Assembly (NCBI GenBank): GCA_029717555.1 | Contig: JAMDHS010000049.1 | Coordinates: 62,001-126,000 of the forward strand | Length of the DNA: 64,000 bases | Direction: 5' to 3' | DNA from: Peribolospora baueri | Lineage: Eukaryota; Basidiomycota; Peribolosporomycetes; Peribolosporales; Peribolosporaceae | In this document: positions 1-10,883 of the stretch, piece after piece | Layout: each line of letters starts with the position of its first letter | Position numbering within the stretch: the first letter of the stretch is position 1 | The notes under the pieces: generated by a model | The model's database searches: none | What the model saw: only the letters and a program-made list of their open reading frames with translations | What the model was told of the DNA's origin: nothing | Position numbers and translations under genes: made by a program

Positions 1-3000
1 GACGCAGAAGATCGGCGCGGCTCTGCACGTTACGGGGCCGTACAACATCCAGTTCATCGCTAAAAACAACGAGATCAAGGTCATCGAATGCAACCTTCGC
101 GCGGCGAGGTCGTTCCCTTTCGTGAGCAAGGTCACGGGCATCGATGCCATCGAGATGGCCACAAAGGCCATGCTCGGCCTCCCCATCGAGCCGTATCCGC
201 AAAACACCATGCCGGAGGAGTATGTCGGCGTCAAGGTTCCTCAGTTCTCGTTCAGCCGCCTCCTCGGTGCCGACCCCGTGCTCGGCGTCGAGATGGCCTC
301 TACCGGCGAGGTGGCCGCTTTCGGAAAGAACAAATACGAGGCGTACTTGAAGGCCCTGCTTGCCAGCGCTATCAAGATTCCGCGCTCTGGTAGCGTCTTG
401 CTCTCCGTCGGCTCGTTCAAGGAGAAGCTCGAAATCCTGCCGTCGGTGCGCAAGCTCCAGGCGCTCGGTTTCACGCTGTATGCCAGCGCGGGCACTGCTG
501 ACTTCCTCAGCGAGTCAGGCGTTAATGTTCGCTACTTGGAGGCGCTGGACGAGGAACACATCGCGCCAAATGGCAGCATGGCCGCCGCGACGGGACCGGA
601 CCTGAGCAAGAAGGAGTATGACATCTTCAGGATGCTCGCCTCTGGCGAGATTAAGCTTTATATTAACCTGCCCTCGCGCAACAAGTATCGTCGTCCGGCA
701 TCGTTCGTCTCCAAGGGGTACAGGACCCGCCGTCTGGCCATCGATCGCGGCATCCCGCTGGTGACGAACATCAAGAACGTCAAAATTCTCGTCGAGGCTA
801 TGAGCCGTTACCCCGGTCTCGAGGCCGACTTGAGTCTCAGTCCGGTCGACTCCAAGACGTCTCACAGGACCTACACGTTCCCTGGACTCATCAACTTCCA
901 GGCTTTCCTCCCCAGCATCGCCGACCCAGCCGCCGGCGCTCGCGACCTCGCCGAGCTGACCAAAGCTTCTTTGGCCGGTGGTTTCACTCAGGTCCAGGTC
1001 GCGCCCAGTGGCCTCACGGCGAGCATTGAGGACGCTCGCACGCTCGAGATCGCCGAAGAGACTGTTGCTGGCGCGGCGCACTGCGACCTGTCCTTCGCGG
1101 TAACGGCGACGGCGGAGAACGCCGCTCGCTTGAGCGAGGTGTCTGACCGCGTCCGATCGCTGTACATCCCCTTCAACGCGTTCACCAACGCCAACATCAA
1201 CAAGGTCGCCGCCGTCGCCGCACACTTCGGCGCTTGGCCCGAGGACAAGCCGATCATCACAGACGCCAAGACGACGGACTTGGCATCGATTCTCTTGCTT
1301 GCCAGCTTGCACTCTCGCTCCATTCACGTCACCAACGTTACCTCTCGAGACGACATCCAGCTCATCGCGCTCAGCAAGGAGAAGTCGCTTAAGGTCACCT
1401 GTGACGTCTCTGTCTATTCGCTCTTCTTCACCTCTGAGATGTACCCCGCCTCGACGTGCTTGCCTACCGCAGCTGATCAGAAAGCGCTCTGGGACAGCCT
1501 GGCCGTTATCGATGCATTCTCCGTGGGCAGCACTCCTTACCAGCTCGCCCAGGAGCTCGGCTTCGTCGCGTCTCCTTGGTCGGGCATGGAGGAATGCTTG
1601 CTTCTCCTCTTGAACGCTGTCAATGAGGGTCGGCTCACGCTCGAGGATATCACCCTTCGTCTGCACGACAAGCCGAGGGAGATCTTCGACCTTCCAGAGC
1701 AGCCGCAGACAAGCATCGAGGTGGAGGTGGACAGGCGAGCGAGCGTGAGGAGTAGGGCTCAATGGAGCCCACTGGCCAAGCGCAGCATCATGGGTTCGCT
1801 CCACCGCGTCGTCGTACACGGCCAGACCGTCGTCCTGGACGGTAAGAGCCTGAGTGACGGTACCCTCGGCACTTACGTCTCCGCCTCCACGACGAGCGGC
1901 GCCAGGACGGCAAAGAGGAGGGAGAGCAAGCACCGCTTTTCAATTTCCAGCTCCAGCGGTCGGCCTCCCGTTGCCTTGTCCGCGTCTCCAATGCCCTCAA
2001 CGCAAGTGCTCTCGCCTATCCTTGGCGCTGCCGATGGGCCAGCTTCGTCTGCGTCTCGACTGAGTGCCATGGCTCTCAATCAACCCTTCCCCGTGGTGCC
2101 TCCTCCCTTGCCAACACCAGGCATGCTCACACTGGACAAGATGCTGTCCAACCCGAGCTTCTCCCGTCGACACATCCTAAGCGTGAAACAATTCACCAAG
2201 GACGATCTGCACGCGCTCTTCGCCGTCGCGCAGGAGATGCGCACCCTCGTCGAGCAGCAAGGCGTAACGAACATCCTTCGTGGCAAGGTGCTCACTACAC
2301 TGTTCTACGAGGAAAGCACTCGTACCTCTTCTTCCTTCGAGGCGGCTATGGTGAGGTGCGGAGGACAGGTGGTGACGGTCAACACAACGAGGTCTAGCAT
2401 CGCCAAAGGCGAAACGCTCGGCGACACGGTTCGCACCCTCGGCTGCTACGGCGATGCCATTGTGCTCCGGCACCCCGCCGTCGGAGCGGCACAGTTGGCG
2501 GCCAAGACGAGTCCCGTTCCAATCATCAACGCGGGCGACGGCGTCGGAGAGCATCCCACACAGGCGCTCTTAGACGTGTTCACCATGCGCGAAGAGCTCG
2601 GCACTGTCAACGGGTTGACAATCACATTGGTAAGTAGTGTTGCGTCTACGGGATTTTCTTACTGTGGGTCTTGTTCGGGGTTCTACGTGACTTGTTGGTG
2701 CTGAGGCTGTTTTTTTTTTTTTTTTCGTTTTTGTCTTCCCCGCCCTTGCTCAGCTCGGTGATCTGAAGAACGGCCGAACGGCACACTCGCTGGTCAAGCT
2801 CCTGTCCCTCTACCATGTGACGCTCAACTACGTCTCGCCTCCGTCGCTGGCGATGCCGGAAGATGTGAAAGCGGAGGCGTCTCGACGGGGCATCCTGCAG
2901 TACGAGGTGACAAACCTCGACACGGTGATTGGGCAGACAGACGTGCTCTACGTGACGCGCGTACAAAGGGAGCGCATGGACACTGAGGAGGAGTACGAAA

Positions 3001-3315
3001 AGGTCAAGGACGCCTACAGGGTCAACAACGACGTGCTGATTCGCGCCAAGGAACACATGATCGTTATGCACCCTCTGCCGCGGGTCAACGAAATCGATCC
3101 GGAGGTCGACTTTGATCAGCGCAGGGCCGCTTACTTCAGGCAGATGCGTTATGGGCTTTTTGTCAGGATGGGTGAGTCTGCCGAAGGAAGGAAGGGTGGT
3201 TTTGGGAATCGGCGCTCTACGCTGTTTTTAATGCTGATCAACGTTCTGGCCCTCTTTGTTTGTCCTTATCTCCGTGCCGCTAGCACTTCTTTCTCTCGTG
3301 CTGGGCCGCTACTAG
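1..3315 (+). CDS. URA2: URA2: CPSase / aspartate transcarbamylase multifunctional protein, 3' part
   Basis: Carbamoyl-phosphate synthase fused to aspartate transcarbamylase, catalysing the first steps of de novo UMP synthesis in the cytosol. The gene is cut by the left edge; 1025 residues remain. Exons: <1-2629, 2754-3171, 3284-3315. The first residues are the end of the CPSase ATP-grasp domain ([15 protein letters not shown]), followed by the MGS-like allosteric domain (about residues 100-230), a degenerate dihydroorotase-like segment, a low-complexity Ser/Ala linker (about 610-700) and a complete ATCase (from about residue 715). ATCase motifs seen: [37 protein letters not shown] and [10 protein letters not shown]. 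The dihydroorotase part is expected to be inactive, as in yeast Ura2; I did not check its metal ligands one by one. The last exon encodes only ten residues after a split Ala codon. Intron 1 contains a T-run of about 16. Confidence 0.95.
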
Positions 3316-3759
3316 GGAACTCTATACAATGTTGCGTTTGTGAGGGGCGGAGTAGATGTCACTGGCGTGCACCCACTCGTTCGTGGGCTTGGTGGTGGAC
3401 CGGATGTCTCCCCTCTTGCTTCCTCGCTTCCTTCCTCCTTTCTCGCCTCTCTTTTCGACAGTTCTTGATCGTCATGTCACTTCCCGAAAAGAAACCAAAA
3501 GCTTTCCGTGCCATTGTGCACCACCACCATTCCGTTCTGATCCTGTCTTCATATTGCGGTGTCGATACAGTAGATAGATAGATCGTACATAGGGATGTAC
3601 TTACATTCGCTTCGACCGCCTTTGTCATCAGATGCAATGATGGCCACTTAGTTCGAAATGGGCTGACGTAAGCTGTCCCACATCTCTGTCCAGATGCGTA
3701 CCCGGCTACTCCTCTTTCCCTCCGCACCGAGCTCTGCGAACAGCTCTATATCACGCGCC
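3316..3759. other. URA2 3' flank and promoter of the PUB-domain gene
   Basis: 444 bp between two genes on the same strand. It holds pyrimidine-rich stretches and a small TAGATAGATAGAT tract near 3572-3584. No coding, RNA or repeat feature could be supported. Confidence 0.5.
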
Positions 3760-4980
3760 ATGACCAGCGTCTCGTCCTCCGAGCAGAGAGGTGTTTCTGC
3801 CTCGGCAGCAGCAGCGGCCGCTGAAGCTCGCCTAGCAGCAGCCCGAGCCGCCGCCGCCTCCCGTGGCCGCGGCGACGAGTCCGGGCCGTTCACCAAGGAG
3901 GAGGACGACGAAAAGAGAAAGGAGTTCTTCCGGATAATTAATCAGAAAATAAAGCGCAATGCAAATTATGCCCAGGCTGATAGGACGGTCAAGGTGCGTT
4001 TCCGGGCTGACTTCTGATCATCCTGTCGTTTCGGCGGATTACGGAGGCGGCAGAAAAGAGCTTTATTACCGGCTGACAACTTGCACCCCGCCTCTTTCGA
4101 AAGCTTCTGTTCACTCTCGTGAGCAACGTAGTCGATTCTCCCACTCTCGCCAAGTATCACTCGTTTAAGCCCACTCAGCCACGCATTGCAAAGGACATCC
4201 TAGGCGTCGTGGGCGGACAGGAATTTCTTCTCGCGTGTGGGTGGAGGACCAAAGTGGCGTCCTTTTCGGAGGTGTGGACACTGCCTTCTGTCCCCGTGCC
4301 CATTGACCAGGCCGACACCGGCGTTGGGGCTGGTGGAGTCGGAGAAGAACGGGCGAGTTTGAGCGGAAGGTGTTTGTGGGGGCTGCGGGCTGCGAGGGAC
4401 GTCTTATATCAGAGTTCGAGGGAGACGGAAGAGGTGGCTGAAAGGCAAGTAGGGGACGCTCTAGCCCTGCTCATTGCCGAATCGATGCAAGATGGGCTGA
4501 TTGGTGTATGACCGCCTCTCTTTTCCTTTCTTTCTTTAGGACTGAGAGGATCCGGCAGGCTGAGAAGGAAATAGAGAATAACCGAAAGGCGAGCGTGCCC
4601 CCACTGTTTTTCTCCCAAGACCTGGGCTCGGCTCATTATTCGGAACAGGTGTCACGAGCGACGAACGTCGTCTAACCCTTTCCTTTCATTCCATACACCA
4701 GGCCCGAGCCCTCGAGCAAATCCGTGATGACCGCGCAACCAGGGCGGCTCACGATGCTTACGAGCGCAGGCTGAGGGAGCCCAACTCTTCTCAGCGACGA
4801 GACGCCCATTTGCCTCCCCCCGCAGCCGGACCCGAGCCCGTGTCTGGGAGACCGACGGGAAGGTACGCCGTGATCGATGATGACGACGAAAACGGAGGCC
4901 TCCCTCCGCCGTACGAACCGAACGAAACCCATCCATCTACCTTCACTGGTTCCGGCCGTCGCCTGGGTGCAGGTGGTTGA
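3760..4980 (+). CDS. PUB-domain protein
   Basis: Predicted 320-residue protein with exons 3760-3993, 4104-4444, 4540-4648 and 4702-4980. After an Ala/Arg-rich N-terminus (AAAAAAEARLAAARAAAA) comes a PUB domain at about residues 60-145: a conserved helix ending in LLFTLVSNVVDSP, then YHSFKPTQPRIAKDILGV and EFLLACGW. PUB domains bind the C-terminus of the AAA ATPase p97/Cdc48, so a role in ubiquitin-linked protein quality control is plausible. No transglutaminase core (PNGase) or UBX domain is present, so the exact role is unknown. The C-terminal third is a charged coiled-coil-like helix (TERIRQAEKEIENNRK, ARALEQIRDDRATRAHD) and an acidic tail. Intron 2 appears to use a GC donor (AG|GCAAGT). 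An upstream in-frame ATG at 3694 would add 22 residues; I preferred 3760 because the extra part looks non-conserved. Confidence 0.75.
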
Positions 4981-5785
4981 GCGAGCATACCGACCGCTTC
5001 TCGCTTGTCGATGCGAGCATTCTTAGTCGGTTTCGTTTTCTCACAGCTGTAGTCTTCGTTTCGTGCGACCCCGACACCAACGTCTTTATGCCTTCACGCA
5101 GTCATATTGATCGGCCCCCACATGTGTATTGATCTTTCCTCACATGTATCTACCATCATCTCTCTCGTCCAGCCACTTGTTTGCCCAAGATCCACTGCGC
5201 CCTGCCCGAGCAGCGCACTGTGGGCGCTTCGCTGTACGTCCTATACGGGCCGTCCATGTGCGAATGAAAGTCACGTACTTCCGATCGGCCGCTCACGTCT
5301 TGGCTGGGCTCGAGGCTGCAGTCGGATGTTCGGCGCCGGCACCGGCTGCTCGGCCATCCCGCGTTCCGATCCTGGCCGTCGCGTGGGGCCAACTCCGCTT
5401 GTCGCCGCTCCGCCAACCGTCCGGCCGGCGGTGCTTCTCGACATGACGGTCGGCTTGATCTCTCTCTTTCCCTCCATCCCCTCCATCTTCTTCTCAGCGC
5501 CACTCTCCCCTTCCCTCGAGACGGCGACGTCTTCCCCATCGTCTCGTCTTCCTTCATCCCCGGAAGAACAACAAGAGCAGGTGAGCTCCGGTCTCGTCTC
5601 AAGCCATATCGGCTCACACGATCGCGTAGTCAAGCTGCTCCTGACGTGCCACCGGTCGCTTCCTTCCGGTTCCCCCCATTCTTTTGTCTCGCTTCTGCCA
5701 TTTCGATCCGACCACCGCAGGCCTCGCTCTAAGCTCTTTCTTCCCTTCGCCGTACGTGTGGACGACGGATTCGGTCCTCGTCGCC
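4981..5785. promoter_or_regulatory. Upstream region of KGD1
   Basis: 805 bp between the PUB-domain gene and KGD1. The last 350 bp are strongly C/T-rich on the + strand, which is typical of fungal promoters and 5' leaders. A possible leader intron donor (GGTGAGCTCC) lies near 5580, but I could not fix its acceptor. No TATA box or known factor site was convincing. Confidence 0.4.
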
Positions 5786-8700
5786 ATGCTTCGTTCCCTC
5801 GCCTCTCGCTCTGTCCCCGCAGCGGGCAGGCGCCATCTCCTTTTCTCCTCCCGCCTTCGGGCCGCCCCTACCACCGTCTCTTCGTTACACCGACCTTTCG
5901 CAACAAGCGCGCTGCGCCTCCAAGCCGCACCCGCCCCGCCATCTCCCAACGACTCCTTCATCACCTCCAACAATGCCTACTACGTTGAAGAGATGCACAG
6001 GCGGTGGAAGGACGACCCGAGCCAGGTGCACGCCTCCTGGGACGTCTACTTCAGCGGTCTCGACAAGGGCTTGCCCAGCGAACAAGCCTTCCGACCTCCC
6101 CCCAGTGTCGTGCCAATGGCCGCTGACGGCGCTCCCACGATGGATTTGACCACCGAAGGAGGCACGAGTGTTACGGATCACCTCAAGGTACGTTAGAAAC
6201 GTGAACCCCGCGCTTGTGCTATGCTTTAAGTCTCCGATTCGGCCTCTCCCCTCTGACTTCAGTGAATGGTATTTCCTGTCAATTCTATTCTCTCTTGCAG
6301 GCTCAGCTCCTCGTCCGAGCATACCAAGTTCGAGGTCATCGCATCGCCAAGCTTGACCCGCTCGGAATTCTGGACGCCGACCTCGATGCCAGGACGCCAA
6401 AAGAGCTCACCATCGAACACTACGGATGGACGGAAGCTGACCTCGACAAGGAGGTCACTCTCGGCCCCGGTCTACTTCCCAACTTTGCCCGGGAAGGCGT
6501 CAACAAGATGACCATTCGCGACGTCATCGACGCGTGCAAGCGCATTTACTGTGAGTCCGCTCCAACGATTGATCGGGACGCGTATTTGTGTAGCGTCTCA
6601 CTCCATCCTTTCACTTTATTATCAGGCGGCTCGATCGGCGTTCAGTACGTCCATATCCCCGACCGAGAACAGTGCGACTGGCTTCGAGAACGCATCGAGA
6701 CGCCCAATCCTTGGCAGTACTCGATCGAGGAGAAGCGCATGATCCTCGACCGTCTCATCTGGTCCGACTCTTTCGAGCGTTTCATCGCCTCCAAGTACCC
6801 CAATGAGAAGCGTTTCGGTCTTGAGGGCGGCGAAGTCCTCATCCCGGGTATGAAGGCTCTCATCGACCGCTCCGTCGAGGGTGGTGTACAGTCCATCACC
6901 ATCGGCATGCCCCACCGTGGACGTCTCAACGTGCTCGCCAACGTGATTCGCCGGCCGGTCGAGTCCATTTTGCACGGCTTTAACCCTACCCGTGATTCCG
7001 GCGAGGAGGGTGGCGGAGACGTCAAATACCACCTCGGCGCTCACTACGTCCGCCCCACCCCTTCCGGCAAAAAGGTCGACCTCTCGCTTGTTGCCAACCC
7101 CTCTCACCTTGAAGCTGAGGACCCCGTCGTGCTCGGTCGCACTCGCGCCCTCCAGCACTTCAAGGGCGATGAGCGCTTCGACACGTCCATGGCCCTTCTC
7201 CTCCACGGTGATGCCGCGTTCGCCGGACAAGGCGTCGTATACGAGACGATGGGAATGTACGGCCTTCCTAACTACGCGACGGGCGGAACGATTCACGTCA
7301 TTGTCAACAACCAGATCGGCTTCACCACCGACCCTCGCTTCGCCCGCTCGACGCCCTATCCCTCTGATATTGCTAAGTCGATTGACGCGCCCATCGTCCA
7401 CGTCAACGGAGACGACCCGGAGGCCGTGACGTTCGTCTCGCAGCTCGCCGCCGACTGGCGGTCCAAGTTCAAGAAGGACTTCGTGATCGACGTTGTGTGC
7501 TACCGCAAGCACGGGCACAACGAGACGGACCAGCCCAGCTTCACCCAACCCAGGATGTACAAAGCGATCGCTAACCAAGAGGCCACGTTGAAGAGGTACA
7601 CAGATGCACTCATCAAGGAAGGCTCTTTCACCGAGCATGACATCGAGGAGCACAAGGGCTGGGTCTGGGGTCTTTTGGAACAGGCCTTCGAGAAGAGCAA
7701 GGACTACAAGCCCAGTCCCAAAGAGTGGCTCTCTTCCGCCTGGGACGGTTTCCCGAGCCCGAAGCAGCTGGCGGAGGAGATTCTACCGGTCCGTCCCACC
7801 GGCGTCGAGCTCGACACCCTCCGCCGCGTCGGACAGGCCGTCAGCTCCTACCCGGAAGGCTTCAATGTCCACCGCAACCTCGCGCGCATTCTCAAGACGC
7901 GCGGCAAGACAGTAGAGGAGGGCGCGGGCATCGACATGTCTACGGCTGAGGCGCTCGCCTTTGGCTCTCTGGCGCTCGAAAAGGTGCATGTGCGCGTGTC
8001 GGGACAGGACGTCGAGCGAGGCACATTCTCTCAGCGGCACGCTGTGCTTCACGACCAGGACACGGAAAGGATGTACACCCCGCTCCAGAACCTCTCCCAA
8101 GATCAGGCGCCGTTTACCATTTGCAACTCCTCCTTGTCTGAGTACGGCTGTCTCGGGTTTGAGCTCGGCTACTCGCTCGTCGCGCCCGAATCTTTGACCA
8201 TCTGGGAAGCGCAGTTCGGGTGAGTTCCCATCTCGCTGCGATAGACAGGTTGTCCCGTCCTTCGATAGTATGGTTTTTTGAGATCCCCCCTGACATTTTG
8301 GTGCTTCTCTTCGCGTGTACAGTGACTTCGCCAACAACGCGCAGTGCATCATCGACCAGTTCATCGCTTCTGGCGAACGCAAGTGGTCGCAGCGCACCGG
8401 CCTCGTTCTCAACCTGCCTCACGGATACGACGGTCAGGGACCCGAGCACTCCTCGGCGCGCATTGAGCGCTTCCTCCAGCTCTGCGACGATCATCCGTTC
8501 CATTTCCCTGATGAGATGAAGGTCAAACGTCAACACCAGGACTGCAACATGGCCGTCACTTATTGCACCACCCCTGCCAACGTGTTCCACGTGTTCAGGC
8601 GGCAGGTGCACAGGGATTTCAGGAAACCAGTTAGTGGGCCATTTCTTTTCATGCTACGCGGTGGCTTTGTCATTCTATATGTAAGACTCCATATTGACTT

Positions 8701-9242
8701 CCTTCCCGTCTTCTCCTTCGCAGCTCATTAACTTCTTCTCCAAGTCCCTCCTCCGCCATCCCGAAGCGCGTTCGACCCTGGAGGAGATGGGCCCGGGCAC
8801 GACATTCCAACGATGCATCCCGGACACCTACGTAGACGAGCACGTCCGCCCGGAGGACGTCAAACGACACATCTTCACCTCTGGTCAGACTTACTTTGCC
8901 CTGACCAAGTACAGGGAGGAGAACGGGATCAAGGACGTGGCCATCTCGCGTGTTGAGCAGCTTAGCCCCTTCCCTTACGACCTCCTCGTTCCCGCCCTGG
9001 ACAAGTACCCCAACTCGGACGTGATGTGGTGCCAGGAGGAGCCGCTCAACAACGGTGCCTACAGTTACGTCGCTCCTCGTCTCCGTACCGCCATGGCGCA
9101 CACCGAAAACCACCGCGGCAAGTCGGCCATCTACGCTGGTCGCGAGCCCAGCGCTTCCGTCGCCACGGGATACAAGGCCGCCCACAATGCTGAAATCAAG
9201 AGGTATCTCAACGATGCGTTCAACTTGGAGAACACCCTCTGA
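5786..9242 (+). CDS. KGD1: 2-oxoglutarate dehydrogenase E1 component, mitochondrial
   Basis: E1 subunit of the 2-oxoglutarate dehydrogenase complex of the TCA cycle: thiamine-diphosphate-dependent decarboxylation of 2-oxoglutarate and succinyl transfer to the E2 lipoyl group. Predicted 1023 residues, the usual length. Exons: 5786-6187, 6301-6550, 6626-8219, 8323-8629, 8724-9242. The first 45 residues are Arg/Ser-rich without acids ([20 protein letters not shown]), a clear mitochondrial presequence. Motifs: [17 protein letters not shown] (E1 N-terminal region), [32 protein letters not shown] followed by [10 protein letters not shown] (ThDP/Mg site), [11 protein letters not shown] (transketolase pyrimidine domain) and [11 protein letters not shown] with [12 protein letters not shown] in the C-terminal domain. 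Intron 2 (75 nt) is a multiple of three with no in-frame stop. The start is the first ATG followed by the presequence. Confidence 0.97.
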
Positions 9243-10115
9243 ACTCGCCTGTTGCCGAGGTTGGAACAGATCACATCAGGTCAGGTATGGACTCGGATCG
9301 TCCAACAATTCCCTTTCTTCGCCTCTGCCATATTCCTCTTTCTTTCCTACATTTCTCCCCGACTCGGCGTCGTCTGCGGCCCTCCCTACCTCTCCGTTCC
9401 CGGTTTCTGTCTACCATCTCCAATGTCTGAGTAATAATGACAAGTTCGCTCTCGTGCAAACGAACCGAGACATCGTATTCTGTCGTATCCTTGTGTTCCC
9501 CTATTGACGTAAGGAGCAAACGCGGAAGACTGCCCAGCCCGCACGACATACAACTGCAAATAGTTCCAAGGGGACCATCGTTACGAAGAGACTCGATGCT
9601 CTCCTCGACTTGAGGCTGGGGCTGAGGCTTCCATGGCTACGCCTGGGCCGAGGGTTGTCCCAGGACGAACAAGTCGCCGGTCTCGCCACAGACTTCTTCG
9701 TTGATGAGGATTTCCAAAACCGCACAGTTCCCCGCTTGTGCACTGCCAAGAGTCAGGTGCAGCTTCGCAGGGGCAGCAGTACATATATGCAGCTTGCACA
9801 ACCACGGGCCTTAGTAAGTGAGACAAGGCGGTCTCGTCCTTCCGTGGCCTCACAATCCTCTACCAATGTGTCCATCTCATTGCTTATCTCTTGGACGGAG
9901 ACATAACTTTTAAGGACATCAAAGACAAACTGTAAGACTTGTTTAGTTGGGGACCTGTATCTAGACAATGTCCGCTATCAATTCCAGGATATGAAGGCTG
10001 AGAGATCCTTCTGTTAGACTGCTTTTCTGCATCCTCCACCCAGCGGTAACGTTGAAGAGCGGCTTGGCCTATCGGAAGGTATGTCTATTCACAGAGACGC
10101 AGCATCGTCAGCAAG
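9243..10115. other. KGD1 3' flank; no gene recognised
   Basis: 873 bp downstream of KGD1. The first 200 bp are T/C-rich, consistent with a 3' UTR. Only short ORFs without domain-like composition occur on either strand. I see no repeat or RNA gene before the tRNA at 10116. Confidence 0.5.
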
Positions 10116-10208
10116 GACAGCTTACCCAAGTGGTTAAGGGGTTGGTCTAGAAAGCTTCTTAACAACCAATGCACTTTGTGCGCGCAGGTTCGAATCCTGC
10201 AGCTGTCG
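10116..10208 (+). tRNA. tRNA-Ser(AGA) with an 11-nt intron
   Basis: Complete class II cloverleaf. The acceptor stem GACAGCT (10116-10122) pairs with AGCTGTC (10201-10207), with discriminator G at 10208. D arm CCC...GGG (10125-10140). Anticodon stem TTGGT/ACCAA with anticodon AGA at 10149-10151. The intron 10153-10163 sits one base 3' of the anticodon, the canonical position. A long variable arm (TGCAC...GTGCG) and T arm GCAGG-TTCGAAT-CCTGC complete it. The G discriminator and long variable arm agree with serine. The B box GGTTCGAATCC is at 10187-10197, and T-rich sequence downstream (TTTCTTTTT near 10218) would end Pol III transcription. Confidence 0.95.
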
Positions 10209-10518
10209 AAAAGAATTTCTTTTTGCAATTCCTAATTTTTGTGGAACACGACACCGTCTTGTGGGATCAGGTCCGCTAGTCCGCTTATCCCCTCTTATAA
10301 CCGGTGTCCGTTCCCCCCTTCCTTAGAGATTGCTTCCCCTCCTCGCCACCTCTTTATTGAGGGTCAGAGTACAACTCTGCTCTACTCCTCTCTATTGCCC
10401 TCCACATATGGAGGCATGCGCTGCAGTGTCCAATACTGTAAAAGAAGTCGCTCGCCAGGCTCCGAATGTGGGAATCTAAAATCTTTCTCACGCACGCGTC
10501 TGGGACTCAGCCTTTCAT

Positions 10519-10547
10519 CACGTGCCCTCGGTTTTGTCGCTCACGTG
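10519..10547. promoter_or_regulatory. Two CACGTG E-boxes upstream of kinesin
   Basis: Two CACGTG palindromes (10519-10524 and 10542-10547) lie 23 bp apart, start to start, about 340-365 bp before the kinesin ATG. CACGTG is the core of bHLH/Cbf1-type sites. The 675-bp stretch 10209-10883 between the tRNA and the kinesin start otherwise shows nothing recognisable. Confidence 0.4.
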
Positions 10548-10883
10548 CTGAGTGGAGTAGGGTTACAACCCCTGGCGCGACCGTGCAACGCAGAGTTGAT
10601 TCATTCATTAACGTGAATCACCGTCGTTCCTTTCATCGAAACCTCCATACCCGGACTCCCCCGCTCCTCACCACTCGGACCTCGCTTCTTGTACGGCTCT
10701 TCCCTTCGATACGCAGCCCACCTGTCAGGCGTCTGTGCCCGTCTCGCGCGCGGCGGCAGTAGTCTGCTTATACCTGGATTGGATCGGGATCAAGGCGCTC
10801 GGCTCTTCGCTGCCTGCGCACATACCCCTTAATCTTTCCTTCCAGTTAGAGCTTCGTGGCCGAACTCTTTTGTTTGATTCGAA

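Noticed and set aside
515-1933. 472-codon open frame on the minus strand
   Set aside because: Lies exactly antisense to URA2 in the frame opened by high GC3; no domain-like sequence.
6622-7653. 343-codon minus-strand open frame
   Set aside because: Antisense shadow of the KGD1 catalytic exon.
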